Shown one piece after another: positions 1 to 12,189 of a stretch of 64,000 nt of DNA. The position numbers were made by a program, and so were the translations under genes. The stretch is from Capitulum mitella (taxonomy: Eukaryota; Arthropoda; Thecostraca; Pollicipedomorpha; Pollicipedidae). The stretch is from positions 12,030,393 through 12,094,392 of the forward strand of contig CP099851.1 in assembly GCA_030062745.1 (NCBI GenBank), in the 5' to 3' direction. Position 1 is the first letter of the stretch, and every line of letters begins with the position of its first letter. Under the pieces are notes generated by a model that saw nothing but the letters and a program-made list of their open reading frames with translations, did not search any database and was not told where the DNA came from.

Positions 1-224
1 TGTATCTTTGATTTGTGTGCCGCGTTCAAAGTTTAAACGAAGTTACAGAGAAACGAAAGCTGCACGGACCGGACATATCTTCGTGTTTTTAAACCATCCA
101 CTCGTCACTTTTTCGGGAGTCGGCGTCAAAAATTTTCCTCGTTCGTACTACATGATTTCGGCTGTCTTCACGTATTCGTTTTCATTTCCCATTGCGTATT
201 GTATCTTCAGTATTTCTTCTTCAG

Positions 225-554
225 GTAGAGGAAGTGGGTCAGGTACAGCCCGGGTCAGAACCGGAAACTGGCAGCATCCGCCAGCAGGGCAGCTACCAGT
301 TCGTCGCTGACGACGGCCAGACCTACCAGGTCAGCTATGTGGCCGACGAGGGTGGCTTCCAGCCGCAGGGCGCCCACCTGCCGCAGCCGCCGGCTCAGAT
401 CCCCGAGTACGAACAGCTGAGACGGGACTACCCGCAGCTGTTCTGGGCTGAAAACGGCGGAGCCGGCATCGTTCTCAACGATCAGCAGTTCAACCAGCAA
501 CAGTTTATTGACCAACCGTTTGACCAGCAGTTCATTGACCAGCAGTTCGTTTAA
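225..554 (+). CDS. Cuticle protein gene 1, last exon (RR chitin-binding domain), 5' part outside window
   Basis: This is the terminal exon of an arthropod cuticle protein of the RR family, which binds chitin in the extracellular cuticle. The exon opens after a pyrimidine-rich acceptor ending TTCTTCTTCAG at 224 and reads VEEVGQVQPG, the same phase-0 junction as the two complete copies at 27 and 42 kb. It contains GSYQFVADDGQTYQVSYVAD followed by EGGFQPQGAHLPQPP, which fits the RR consensus G-x8-G-x6-Y-x-A-x-E-x-G-F-x7-P-x2-P. The shared tail IPEYEQLRRDYPQLFWAE follows. Unlike the other copies, this one ends with about 23 extra residues built from QQF and FDQ/FIDQ units before the TAA at 552-554. 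Signal peptide and first RR half lie upstream of the window. Bases 1-224 look like intron. The ATG at 192 is intronic, not a start. Confidence 0.85.
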   Translation, partial: VEEVGQVQPGSEPETGSIRQQGSYQFVADDGQTYQVSYVADEGGFQPQGAHLPQPPAQIPEYEQLRRDYPQLFWAENGGAGIVLNDQQFNQQQFIDQPFDQQFIDQQFV

Positions 555-2289
555 CAACAGTTCAACGGTCGGTACGAGCAGAGGATGTACTGAATTGTGT
601 AATGCTCTTCATTTTGCCAAAAGTGCCCATTTGTTTTGTCTGTGGTTTTGTTATAGCAATAACTTTGTGATTGTTAGCACTGACATGCAGCTCATATATT
701 TGCGTCCTTTTCCACCTCACCCAAATAGACAAAACATGCGGCTTTTGCTATGCTGTGCAAGTGACAATCATACGTGTATCTCTGCAAGCAGAGAATTGTT
801 TGTATGTATGTTAATGCAGATGTACCAATATATGTGATCATTCCGAGTATCTTTAGCTCTTATGTAATGGATTTGACCAAGACGGGTGTGGTATGCAGCA
901 ATCGGCAGTGAAGGCTGTGAAAATGCAAATTCGTTTAGTGTATCGGAAAACGCGACGGGACAAAAAAAAACGTTTAGAGTATCATCAGACGTCCGTTAAC
1001 GCCCTGAGCCACGGGAATGTTCCCAGCTGTGGGTCTGTCTGCATTGATTCAGAACAAAAACAGCAATCAAAGGTCTGTCATTGTCCGCACTTATCAACCC
1101 CCAGAACACAGTGAAATGTTAGGAAAGAAAGGTTTGAAAAGTTTTTTATTTGTCCGTTTTCGACCTTCGTTCCTGAGTCATTGTTCCGGCAGAATTCTGT
1201 GTCGGATGGAACGGTGGGTTTTCGCGTTTACGTTTAAAGTTACGGAAAGCATTCCTCCGATGACCAGAGCCATGTTTTTGTGTGTTTGGGACTGTTTTCC
1301 CGGTGGTCTTTCGGGGACCAAAGACAAACTGCTTGCACTGAAATTAAGTGACATTTCCTACGTAGTTTTTCGTGTTGTCACTTCAACATGTCAACGTTTA
1401 TAACCCAGGATCTGTTCCTGGAGACGTTTTTGGGAACATATCAGTCCATTTCACTGATGTTTCAGACTAATGCTGACTTGTTTAGTTATCGGCGTTGTAA
1501 GCCAATATTCATCATAGCTATAGTTTCAACGCATGAAATGTATCACCATCATAGTCTATAAAATGTATGAAGACCTCAAAAATGGATCCAAGAGGGATCA
1601 CATGGAGTAATTGAAGGCTATGTGTGAGTGGACTCTGTTTGCTTAAAAACAATATACGGCCGGAGAAACAAAGGTCTTACACCTCCTACTATGATATGAA
1701 AGACGAAATTGGAAGGGAATATAAATGTCCTTAAAGGACTGAGCCAGGGAAAGAAAATTCAGAATGCTCCGAGTTCGATTCACACGTACCAATGGTGCAC
1801 AGTGATCTAATCATTGATCGCAGTCATGGACGTCGCGAAAGGGAGGGGGACGGGGATGCTTGCACCCAGTCTCAAACAAAGGGGATCCACCCCTTCCCAC
1901 ATCAGGGACGGAAGTGTAAAAAGACTTAAATAATCAAGCATGCAAGACTGAACTCTAATGAAATCGTTGGCCACTACCCCAGGCAGCGAGAGAATACACA
2001 TATTTTATTACAATTACTATGTCTGAGGCATTTTTGCCTTCCTTATCACTACAGTACCGAACAAAATGGGAAAAATTTGGTCAAACATTACACCATGTGG
2101 AAGTTTTAGACTGCGATAAAGACTGGAGTACACGCCACATTTCATTACGTTCAGGAGGCGCTTGAGCCGAAACAGGAGACCGACCCAAACGTAAGGCCCG
2201 ACATTCCCTTCAAAATATTTGCGACCACACAGCTGCCTGGGGAGTATACCTCGCGGCAGCTGGGTTCGCCATTAAGCCGCTGAATTTTA
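555..2289. other. Gene-free stretch after cuticle gene 1
   Basis: The 3' flank of cuticle gene 1 must lie at the start of this stretch, but I found no clear AATAAA within about 1 kb. Short open frames here have no recognisable domain and no supporting splice signals. I see nothing else. Confidence 0.4.
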
Positions 2290-3523
2290 CCCTATTCCCG
2301 GAGGGCTAGACGGCATCGCAGATTGCCGGCAGGGGGGCCGATTCGGCCCCCTCCTGAGATCTTGAGAACTACACATCCGATTTCATTGCAACAAACCGCA
2401 GCCAGTTTCCCACGACATAAACCACATTTTTATAAAAAAGAAGTTTTCGAAATTTTGGAAGCGGTGGATACAGGGTGGCAAAAATTCCAAACAATGGATG
2501 TTTTTGGACTTGTTATAACTCTGTTGTTTATGGACCGATTTTCATGAAACGGGCATAAATGAAAAGAGGCGATAAAAGGAGTTTTTGCCATTGGTCCATA
2601 CATTTGAAATTTTGAGAAAATTCATGGGCGTTTACAGAGTTTGAAAAATAGAAGGGTTCGTTTTTCAAAATCCCAATTAACGAGAAAGTTAAAAACACTT
2701 TTTTAGCTTCTGCTAGTCATGTTGAGATGCTGGAAATGCGCAAATCATATTACAATATTTGTATAAAGTTAGCACAAGCAGTGTCAAAAAGGGGAAAGGA
2801 AAAGGGGGGAAAAAGGGGGACTGCCATGGTCACATGTTCATTAGGCCAACCTACGACCTTTGACCTAAAATGACCTCCAGTGATCTTAGAGTCACTTAGA
2901 ATGGTCTCGTATGCATTTTACATTATATGAAGGCATTTCTAATCCTTTGAATTCACTCTATTTCCAAAAATCCCATTTTACGGCTGGTGTGATGTGGGGT
3001 ACGCTCATTGACATTTTAGGTCATAGCTCCGCGACCCGACCTGATATCAAGCTGAAACTTGGTACACAAGTAGAGGGCACCCTTCTATGTAACATATATT
3101 CCGGGTTTGGCATTTGAAAAAAAACGCTAAAATTTCTACCATGAAACCAAATTTTGATCTTTGACTTTGACTTGACCTTGTGAAGTGACCCCAAGATGAA
3201 AAAAATCGTATTTGTATCTTTGCCCAACTATTTGCATATACATTCATATAAAGTTTTAAGTTGTATCTTAAAAACGCTAATTTTGGCAGGCATTTCCCTT
3301 TTACCCTCAACAGGGCCAAAAATGGCCTTACAGGCCTCCCAAAAACGTTGCCTGACTCCGCCCCTCATCCAAAACAGGATTACGAAATTTTGTTATAGCA
3401 CGTCGAATGAATAGCTAGAAGAAGTCACCAAGTTTCGTGAGGCTGCGTCAAAAACGCTGGAATTGGCAAGTAAAAAACCCGAGGAGGGCGGGTGCAGCCC
3501 CCTCCCTCCTGTCGAGAATAGGG
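2290..3523 (+). mobile_element. TTAA element A1 (piggyBac-like non-autonomous, ~1.23 kb)
   Basis: The left end is CCCTATTCCCGGAGGG preceded by TTTA (a decayed TTAA). The right end is GTCGAGAATAGGG followed by ATTAA. Just inside the left end is a palindrome built on GGGGGCCGATTCGGCCCCC (about 2334-2353), and a G/C-rich block also precedes the right end. The interior has no coding capacity but carries clustered hexamers at about 2850-2890 in the order TGACCT, TGACCT, TGATCT, matching A2 in reverse. It aligns by eye with A2, A3, A4 and A5. TTAA targets and CCCT...AGGG ends are known for piggyBac-type elements; assignment of this family to piggyBac is inference, since no transposase is present. 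Confidence 0.75.
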
Positions 3524-4094
3524 ATTAAGGCAGCAGAAGGGACGATTCCTGCCTATGTAATACCGATGGATACGCACTACATTGTGCCTCTGTACAACAA
3601 TAATGAGCCCATGGCATATTTAAATGTCTGTGCATGCATATTTGAGTGCTAATTTTCAGGACTCAAATAATGTTTTGGGATTCTAAGCTCGGTTTGCAGA
3701 ATTTGAATTCCGGCTTGCAGGATTCAGAGACTTACAAGATTCAGATCCATTCGAATCGCTTCGAATCCTGCGAATACAAATGATAAGGCATAAACCGGAA
3801 TCTGGGTTGTTAAACATCATCACCTAAAGACCCAATATTTACAAAATCACTTGTGTTTTTGACAACAGCCGAACTTGACAGACAACTTGGGTGATACATA
3901 CAAACCTATCACTTCATTTCTTTATGTTGATGCCTTCTGTGTGTCTTTTGAAGCAATGTTATGGCATCTAATCCAACCCACTAAAACCAGTTCACGTCTG
4001 GTGCATCCCAGTACATTTACCGGTTTCATTTTCACAGATCATTAAGCCTATTAGAGGTCACCCATCCTATCAACCCCATCCAGCTGTCATACTA
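3524..4094. other. Unassigned sequence with GATTC/GAATC-rich patch
   Basis: No gene is visible. About 3690-3780 is enriched in GATTC/GAATC words, similar in flavour to the larger patch at 16.85-17.19 kb. Confidence 0.35.
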
Positions 4095-5500
4095 GTTCAA
4101 AAGACTGGCGTGAAGACGCTAAGTTTCCAACTGGCATGGTACAGGGAGTTCCGATAGCTGCACTTCAGTCTCAGCAAGGGAAAAGTCGCTTCATATGTGT
4201 GAAGTCTAAGTAGCCGCAAAAATATCCTCGGATCTGTCACCAGGAGCCGGCTTTTTTCTCCGCTGGGTTTAGCAACCGGAAAAAGGCGAAAGAGAGGATG
4301 GCGGCCCATGCTCGCTCTCAGTTGCATAAGCAAGCCATGTCCTGCATCAGCGATCGGCCCGTCTCCGAAGTGGTATCTAATGCAGATGAGCGCAGTCGGA
4401 AAAACGAAAAAGAAAACCTGATCAGAATCATCTTAGGCATCAAGTTCCTGGCGCGGCGGGGGCCGGCTCCCCGTGAACTCAACGAGAGGGGCAAACTTCA
4501 GATAGCTTTTGGAGCTGCGATGCCAGGATAGTCCTGAAACGACTCAACGGCTGAAACGAAAAGACCCCTGTCGTAGTCTGGCATTCAAAATGACATTCTG
4601 GCCCAGCTCAGCAGCGATCTGTTGCGGAAGATCGTCGATGACATTCACAAGGATCCGGAAACCTCTGGGACAAATGATGTGGTGCACGACTGTAGATTTT
4701 TCTCTGTCAAAATTGACGGCACACAGGACGCGCGCGGGCAAGAGCAGCGGTCAATTCGTGCACGTTTTGCGGTAGATGATTTTGTCGTACATGAAGAGTT
4801 CATGAGGTTTTACAGATCTGAGGATACCACGGGAGCCGGGCTGGTCAGATTGTCACCGGACTGCATGTGCCGACTGGACCTCCTCCTAGAGAAACTACGC
4901 TGAGCTAAAGAATCTGTCGGTGCTGCCAGCATGGCAGAAGTGTTCAAGGGGACCCTGTCCATCATCCGGAAACAGCAGGGTGCTGCTCTGTTCGACGTGG
5001 AGCCCACTGCTTAAATCCCGTGACGAAAGACAGCTATGACGCATCGTCCCTCACCTGAGACCGCCGAGCCATAGTGAATGAAGAGGGATTCCCTTCCGAG
5101 AATTCGAGCTGAAAGGATCACCCTGGGAGTCGGAGCTCAGCGAAGAAGATCTGGCCACTCAGCTGCAAGTCGCGTTCAAAAGCAAGCCAGTCGCATATTT
5201 ATGGGATGCAATCATCGTCCTGTCGTGCATGGCAAAGAATGAACTGGCCTTTTTCCAGAGGTGGAAAAGATCACCGTCCTTTTGCCCAGCTTAGCAGGCA
5301 GTTCAGCAACAGCCAGGCGAAGTTTCTGCGCCCTCAGGAAGCTTCAGACGTGACTCGTGTCCACTAGTCACCCGCGCCTGGACGCGGTCACGTCGTGCTA
5401 CGTGCGCAGGGATGGTCCCGAAGCAGTGGGGTAGAGGACGCTTTAATCAGTCTAAACGACAAGAGCAGGAAGGTGTTTGAGAAAGAATAGCCAGCGCCAG
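4095..5500 (+). pseudogene. Decayed hAT-like / ZMYM1-type (TTF zinc finger + DUF4371) gene
   Basis: Frame-shifted pieces read like the ZMYM1/TTF-zinc-finger plus DUF4371 proteins derived from hAT transposases. About 4095-4160 gives FQLAWYREF then LHFSLSKGK, resembling the start of a TTF zinc finger. About 4262-4290 gives GFSNRKKAKE. At 4298-4530 there is AHARSQLHKQAMS then NLIRIILGIKFLARRG. At 4622-4903 comes the DUF4371 core: RKIVDDIHKDPE, CRFFSVKIDGTQDARGQEQ, FVVHEEFMRFYRSEDTTGAG. About 4907-5013 gives SMAEVFKGTLSIIRKQQGAA, matching the family's 'G-A-x-N-M' to 'K-G-x-Q-x-x-I' segment. In-frame stops and several frameshifts break the reading, so no functional protein is made. Homology beyond about 5.0 kb is weak and the right edge is approximate. 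The family call is by motif memory, not alignment. Confidence 0.7.
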
Positions 5501-7750
5501 CGGTAAGTCACGCTCACTAACCTGTTGAGAACCAGGGTTATCTACACTTGAGAATGCTCAACAAAGAACGTTTACAAAGTAAGAGGGTTTACAACAATTT
5601 TGCAAACTCTCTTAGACACACCATCTGGAGACTGACGGAAGGGAAGATGTGTCTGTGGGGGGAACTAGTCCAATAAGGGAGCGCGAATTATATTTGTTAT
5701 TATGCTAATAACATTCTGTTCTGAAATATCGAATGTCATAGTACAGAAGCGAAGTTTTGCATAGTTGGAAGACTACACAAACCAGCCATCATGCAATGCA
5801 ACGTAACGTTATCGAAAATAAAACGGTTACGTGACATTGAACAACGTCGAGCCACAAAACATGCCTTTATGACATCATTCAGACGAGAGTTAAGATGGCC
5901 CCTTTTCTCATTTTTTGTAAACATATGGTTAATTAACATAAATAAAGATTCTGGAAGTTCCGAGACACTGTCATGCATTTAAAGGACACATAAAATGGAA
6001 CAGTAATTGACTCGCCAAATTTTATTCATTACTCATGTGTCTCACCGTTTTCATTCATTTCCCAACTGTTCTACTAATGCCTCACCATTTTTTTTATCAT
6101 AATCTCACTTTAAGTGCCATTCCTAATTTTTTAAAGCTCTTTTAGCCACCTTTGGAACACATTCTAACTATTATAGGTTAATTTGCATCATCCTTTTCTA
6201 ACGCTGGCGTAAATCATGGCCTACCTTTGGTAATGACGTAACAGGCTGATCTAACTACTGTGTTTCGCGCGCAATAATAACAGTAGCACTGGCCCCAAGG
6301 CTGACAATGCGCCCGACAGCGGCGGAGCCACGGCAAGGGGGGGGGGGTGTGGCAGCATGGGCAACTAGCCCTCTTGCTCGGAGAAATTCAATACATCCCA
6401 ACGGCGAAGTATCGAAAGAAAGGACTACACAATAGTCGTAGTCGTAGTTTATATACCAATTGCCACGGCAGCCGTGGTTATGAAGGAAGGAGGTTTCCGT
6501 AACACTTTTTTCCCTTCATATGCCCTCTAAGATGTTATTTAATATTGCGCATTGGTGACAAACCTTGGACAAACCATTCATGACGAAGATGAATGTTTAC
6601 TGATTTACCACACCTATCTGGCTACCTCACTGCATCAGAAAATCACAGACATGGGTGCTCATTGACAAGGCAACGACAAGACAAGGGTAGCAGCGTATTA
6701 ATAATTCGTTTTAACTGTCCCAGTGCTTGAAAAGGATTGCTTCCAGTAAAATCGGGAAAAGGACTTTCTGTGAGATGTAGGTGAAACATACCTGATGCTC
6801 CTATGTACTGGGTCTCACAGGAATCAACAATGGCAAACAGAGGCTTTGATTTCTCTAAATGATTGGGAGGACCGAACCGAGTGCCCGGTAGGTTTCTCAA
6901 TGGATTTAGCCCGCTTTAGTTTGACCAACGGAAATTTGTAAGTTTTTTTTTGTTACCATTTATCGAATAAACAAATGCGTTTATCCCATGTATATAGGTA
7001 TATAAAGACCGCAGATGAAAATATAGATAGATACAGCGCTTTAGACTTTCTTCTTTACTTTCCATCTATCTCGTATCCATAACGACCGTTCTTTTCGTCA
7101 TACTTACTCATTTACCTTTAAAGCCGGCAGAAAATATTGGGGTGGCCCAAAACCAACATTGGTTGCACCCAAATCAACGCTGGATGGGCCAGGGCCCTCT
7201 CAAAAGATGGCCCTGATTGCAAACTGACACCCCTGACGACCAATCAGCGTTGCTGGAATATTTCACAAACCAGAACGCGCTAAATCCGCGTGCTGCGTTT
7301 TCCCTTCATGCTCTTTTCTGCTCTCACGAATCGACCAATCATCGTCTGGCCCCGAAAGGTCTTATGAAGGATATGGACTGGCCCAGACCGTCTTGTGAGG
7401 CCTGATTGCCAAATCATGGCTCGAAATGAGCTGGGCGACTACGAACATCCGCCGCCGTCTTCATCCGCGGTGAATATAGAACTTCATTGCTGGAGTTCTG
7501 TGATATCTGTTCACCATGTAACGCTCTGTGATGTATTCATTCACTAAAAGATTGAAATTGGAGGCAGCTCTCTGCATATCTTAACTAATAGCACATTAGT
7601 CTGCCATTTTACCCAAACACCCAGTACACTACAACTTTCTGCTACGTACGAGACAGCGCCTGTCTGCCAAACCGCATTTGCTATGTAAACGCGACTAATG
7701 TCGTTGGCCCTCTGGCCCCCTTTGCCCTAAATACACTGCGGGGCTACTGA

Positions 7751-7753
<3 letters not shown>
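5501..7753. other. Gene-free stretch
   Basis: AT-rich intergenic sequence with a C-poor G run (about 6340-6350). Open frames are short and their translations are unrecognisable. No splice-supported exon or repeat family was recognised. Confidence 0.4.

Positions 7754-7808
<55 letters not shown>
7754..7808. repeat. (TA)n microsatellite
   Basis: Uninterrupted TA dinucleotides for about 55 bp. The tyrosine/isoleucine-rich open frames across it are artefacts of the repeat. Confidence 0.95.
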
Positions 7809-7810
<2 letters not shown>

Positions 7811-8186
7811 GCACTGACCGTACGATACAATCACCACTGAGCACATATGGAGACATACATTGCAATACACTGAAGTAACAGTGTAATTCGGAATATTTTT
7901 TTGTTGAGCAAGCTGGAAATATTACAACTAAATATTCCACTTGATTACCCATTTGATATTAACCCTCCGCTAACTGCGGGATGGGGCATTTAACGCTCCC
8001 TTCGTGCATTTTATGGGGAATAATTTCTCGCCCCACCGGATTCTGTCTAAACCTCACTGAATTTGCTATATTCCTCAACGAATTCACCGGCCACCGCTTT
8101 TAGTAGTCACCTCGCCGTTTCTGCGCATACCTCACCTTTTCTGGATTTATATTATGCTGCCAAATCTGGACTACGCTGCTACAAAT

Positions 8187-8242
<56 letters not shown>
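8187..8242. repeat. (AC)n then (AT)n compound microsatellite
   Basis: About 17 AC units run directly into about 11 AT units. A second AC-to-AT compound tract lies at 12.15-12.25 kb. Confidence 0.95.
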
Positions 8243-8612
8243 GCATAGATATGTACAAATACATGATTTTCGATTATATCAATACATTACTTTCTACATG
8301 GACGAAAACAGAACGATAGTAAAATTCAGTGTAGTAAATCCACCATACCAATGTACAGCCCGGTGCCTCATCCAAAAATTGCACTTTTCCTGTAAAAACT
8401 TGTAACATAATGGTTTTATAGTGTTATGGATAAAACAACATCCAAAAGAAAATTTAACGTGCGTGCTTCCGGAATGATCGCTCAGAAACTAGCCTGACAT
8501 GCTCACGAGAATCTGCGTTGTGGGCATTGCTGGGTCTTGCAGTGATGCAACTTTGGGCAGAATTTGCTACAAATTTATTCAGAAAGCCCCAAAATTGTAT
8601 TGTGACAACAAG

Positions 8613-8727
8613 GTAAACACGATGGCACTGACACCGGAAATGTTACCTGGAAGGGGTTGGTGTACTTCTATGAAAACAGTAAACACTGACACCGGAAATG
8701 TTATCTAAAAGGGGTTGGTGTACTTCT
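8613..8727. repeat. Imperfect tandem duplication (two units)
   Basis: Unit 1 (8613-8669) and unit 2 (8679-8727) share GTAAACAC..CACTGACACC, GGAAATGTTA and AGGGGTTGGTGTACTTCT. The second copy runs directly into the hairpin at 8733-8764. Confidence 0.8.
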
Positions 8728-8732
8728 TCGTA

Positions 8733-8764
8733 GTGGTTGCCCTCTATGAAAAGAGGGCAACCAC
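8733..8764. repeat. Perfect 13-bp hairpin, 6-nt loop
   Basis: GTGGTTGCCCTCT, loop ATGAAA, then AGAGGGCAACCAC. No T-run follows and the context is eukaryotic, so it is not called a terminator. Confidence 0.85.
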
Positions 8765-8924
8765 CAGAATCTGCTGTGTTTCCAACCGTTCAACTTTAAG
8801 TTCATAACATGCTGTGTCTCTGTAACTTCAAACATTTAAACGCTCACAACTTTTGCTGCCGACAAGAATCAACCTTCCTGTTGGGTCACTTTTTTGCATG
8901 GCCAGGTTTAGCCATATCCGCGAC

Positions 8925-9050
8925 CGGTGGTTTCCAAATCTGCCCAGATGGATGCCAGAGCTTAGTCGAATCGAGACGGAAAATTTGAGTCAGTTGGGAA
9001 CGAAAACCGGCCGTTGCCCATCGTCGGGCCCCAGTGACATTCCCTTCAAA
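8925..9050 (+). pseudogene. Decayed cuticle-gene promoter relic
   Basis: The block GTTTCCAAATCTGCCC, a GTCGAATCGAG segment, and GGGAACGAAAACCGGCC with a following CATCGTCGGG aligns in order with the orphan promoter at 34.43-34.55 kb (GTTTCCAAATCTGCCC, GTCGAGTCGAG, GGGAATAAAAACCGGCC, CATCGGCGGG). Here the TATA-like AATAAAAA has become AACGAAAA and the ATGCAGCTG exon is not found, so this copy is dead. Same orientation (+) as the 17.5 and 34.5 kb relics. Confidence 0.6.
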
Positions 9051-9369
9051 GCGTTGCACACCGGTTCCCTTGTGAACGCTAGAAGAGGCGCATGCTATGG
9101 CACGTCGTAAACGTCTCGTTCGTAGCTGTTTACAACACAATAACAATTCTCATCCTATGTTACGAAACAAAGGAGACAGAACAAAACACGTCATTCATGC
9201 GTCAGACGACATACATGGTATAACTTCACTTTCCAATTCACGCAAGACGCCCAGTTAAGACGAATAAGATGACTGCTCCGATCCATAGCAGGCAAACGTG
9301 CCAGCTCCCCTCTTTCGGCCTTGCGAATCCATAATGTTCAACCATCGCAGCTCTGCAGCACACTAAAAA

Positions 9370-10795
9370 AATGATTTTAATGCACAACGTAATTTTCCGT
9401 TCATCTTATCAAATGACGCACTTAACTCTGACAACACTGAGGTTAACAATGCATTATTTGCCGAGTATGAGCTGGCAGCTAAGCCACTGCGTCTGCTGGG
9501 AACCACTCGGTTGATACCGATAGGTTTCACTATTTTTTCCGACACTTGCCTCCTATGACATTACAGTTTCTGCTTAACACGTTCAATGACTTATGGTGGA
9601 TACATATCTTCCTAGAAAGCTGGAAAGAGACAGTTGTTCTACCGTTACAAAAACCAGGTAAAGATCCAGACAACTCATCTCATTATCGCCCGATTTCTTT
9701 GACCAGCTGCTTAGGAATATTTTTTGCAAGAGTGGTAATGAAACGTTTAACTTGGAATCTGGAATCACACCAAATGTTCTCCGAATAAAAATGCGAATGT
9801 AGAAAAAACGAAACATTATTGATCATCTTGTCACGCAATTGTTGTCTTGTTAGAGGTTAGTTGCACCGATAGCATGGTCTTCTAGCCTACCGTTCTTTTT
9901 AACATTTACGGACTTGTTTTTAAAAGGCATCTCGCACATTGCATCCCGGGATTTTTGCCAGGGCAGAGGCCCCTTCAAGTGCGATATCGTTTCGTTACTT
10001 CTGATGTCAATTTACTTCAAAATGGGCTTCCCAGGTGAGCTGTTTATCGCCTGTACTATTTAACATTACGATAAACGACTTGCTCGATGATTTACCACAG
10101 ACCGACTCATACTACTCGCCGATGACAGTGCCATCTGGTGCACTGACACCGAGCCAGACCACTCCTTTTCACTCATACTGCTGTGCTACTGTCTCCACTC
10201 ACTGTCACCACTCATTCACTCATTCGCACACGACTCATTCTAGCACTAAAAGAAAAAAAAACAGGCAAATGGTCGCAGATGAACGGGTGCACATTCTGCA
10301 TACCCAGATGCGCAGTCATTATGTTCATGAAAAAACATATATACAGCAGGCTTCAGAACTCTGTCTGCGGAATCATCATACCACACCTCATATCTTTTAA
10401 ATATCTCGCGATGGTTTTAGACACGATACTGTTCATACGCAAACACATCGTTTGAAACAGAGTCGTTTGAAAGCTCACAAACGACTTAACCTTTTTACAT
10501 GTATCGCGGGCACCAGCTACGGGGGAGACCGAGCCACTCTTCGTCTGTATAAATCATTAGTCTTGCCCATTCTGAAATATGGTTCACTCATCTATGCCAG
10601 CGCCGGTGATGCTTCCTTGGAACCTTTAGATTCATTGTAGAACTCATTTCTGAGAATCGCTTCGGGCGTTCTGAAAACATCTATTGCGGCTTTGTAAGTA
10701 GACCTGTTGTCATACCATTACACGTATGCCGAGAGGAACCAAGTGATGAGTTATTTTACCAAGGTACGATTTCACCTCAATCATTCAGCTTTTAA
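9370..10795 (+). mobile_element. Dead non-LTR retrotransposon, jockey/I-type reverse transcriptase
   Basis: Several frames carry successive reverse-transcriptase blocks in the right order. From about 9376 there is a degraded N-terminal block with ALFAEYELAA. At 9590-9788 there is SWKETVVLPLQKPGKDP followed by HYRPISLTSCLGIFFARVV. At about 10026-10100 comes SCLSPVLFNITINDLLDDLP, then in a shifted frame LADDSAIW (about 10112-10135), the catalytic A-D-D box. At about 10395-10640 there are FKYLAMVLD and the linker-like LYKSLVLPILKYGSLIY. About 10640-10795 includes FLRIASGVLKTS and YAERNQVMSYFTKVRFHLN. These are hallmarks of jockey/I-type ORF2. Multiple frameshifts and stops make it non-functional. 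No endonuclease, RNase H, poly-A tail or target duplication was identified, so both ends are approximate. Confidence 0.85.
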
Positions 10796-10823
10796 GTCCA
10801 CAAACGTTTTACCTGCTCCACAT

Positions 10824-10891
10824 CACAACTCCTACCTCCGCACTACAACCTCCACACCACAACTCCTACCTCCACACCACAACCTCCACAT
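10824..10891. repeat. 34-bp tandem repeat, two units
   Basis: Units 10824-10857 and 10858-10891 share CACAACTCCTACCTCC and ACAACCTCCACA, with partial continuation on both sides. C/A-rich, directly after the retrotransposon relic. Confidence 0.85.
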
Positions 10892-12150
10892 CACAAGCTA
10901 TACTGGACGTGCCGAGAAGCATCAGTGATGAGGATAGGCAACACTTTTGGTGCCCGGGTTTGCTCTTTGTTGGTTTGCCCAGTGATGGAGTGCTTGTTAG
11001 CTGTGTAATAAATGGCTCTGTGGTAGATGTTCGCAGCATGCAGAGGCCCGCGCGGGACATAATCGATTGGATAGCGGCCTGTATGTTCCCCGATCGAAAA
11101 CTGACATGGGCAAGTGACGTCTTCCTGCACTGGCGGCTTCTCAACACAATGGCCTACGGCCAGGAATACAACGGCTCCCAGCGCCATCTTTCAGACGTGC
11201 TCTGAAGCGCCATCTGTTAGCTGGCATTCGTGGACTGAATGTAGTAGCGGCGAATGTATAATTGTGATCTGCTTGTGTGTGTGCGAAAACCATTCATTCC
11301 TTGACTCTCATCCCATGTTTTAACTTGCATGACGATGGACTGCAATAGCCAGTAGTTCATTTTAAACGGCCCAAATGCACGTGTACGTCACGCTTACGTC
11401 ATTCGATAATGAAGTCCCACCGAGACATTTTCAATATGCTCGAACATTTGGGGACAGATGCAACCAGATCCTTCGGCGGAATTCCCCAGCGCACCAGTTC
11501 ACACTCGGAGGTGTAAACAAATACAAAAATCATGATGTAAACAATGTAGAAATCATATCAATGGAAAGATGGCCAGATTTAAGGACAAAGAAATAACATT
11601 CGCCGCACTTTCCTATGTTCAAAGCAGTTAACGGTCAAAAAGACTATGTTAAAGCCTTCAAAACCAAGGCTTGTAACAATTAATCTGTCTGAAACTTTGT
11701 CCCAGGAACAAGTGATATACTCACGAAGCGGTTCAAATAAAGCTTAATGGGTCTGTTCAGCATAGCTTAATTGCTGCAAGATTTAGGCAAACTTGTCGGT
11801 ATTCGCTCCTTGGTAAGCCTTTGGCAGCGCAGGGGGGTGGGTGCGACCCGCAGCCATTCCTTAACCTGACGTGATAGATCATCAAAATACCAGGAAACGG
11901 GTAGTTGGACGTTTTCACTAGATGATGGCGCTCGATGTGAATGGTCCATACGGTGTCCTTACAGGTGATCTCAAAGGTCATGTCGATGGATTCTGTTTTC
12001 CAGTGAATCCTTCCGTTGGCGTTCTTCCCTAGAACCACTTATGAATAGTACACATAGCTACATTTATCATGGCTTTTGGTGCTTCCGATTTCTTTGACTC
12101 CTCCGAGGAAGTCAAAGAACAAAACAAGGAAGTCCCAGTAACAAAATCAA
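10892..12150. other. Gene-free stretch
   Basis: The longest open frames here (98 codons on each strand over 10891-11205) overlap on opposite strands and match no family I know. No repeat family recognised. Confidence 0.35.
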
Positions 12151-12189
12151 TAACACACACACACACACACACACACGCAGACGCACACG

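Noticed and set aside
7969..8030. TTAACCCTCCGC with GCGGGATGGGG...CTCCC, possibly another TTAA element end
   Set aside because: No matching opposite terminus and no second copy found in the window.
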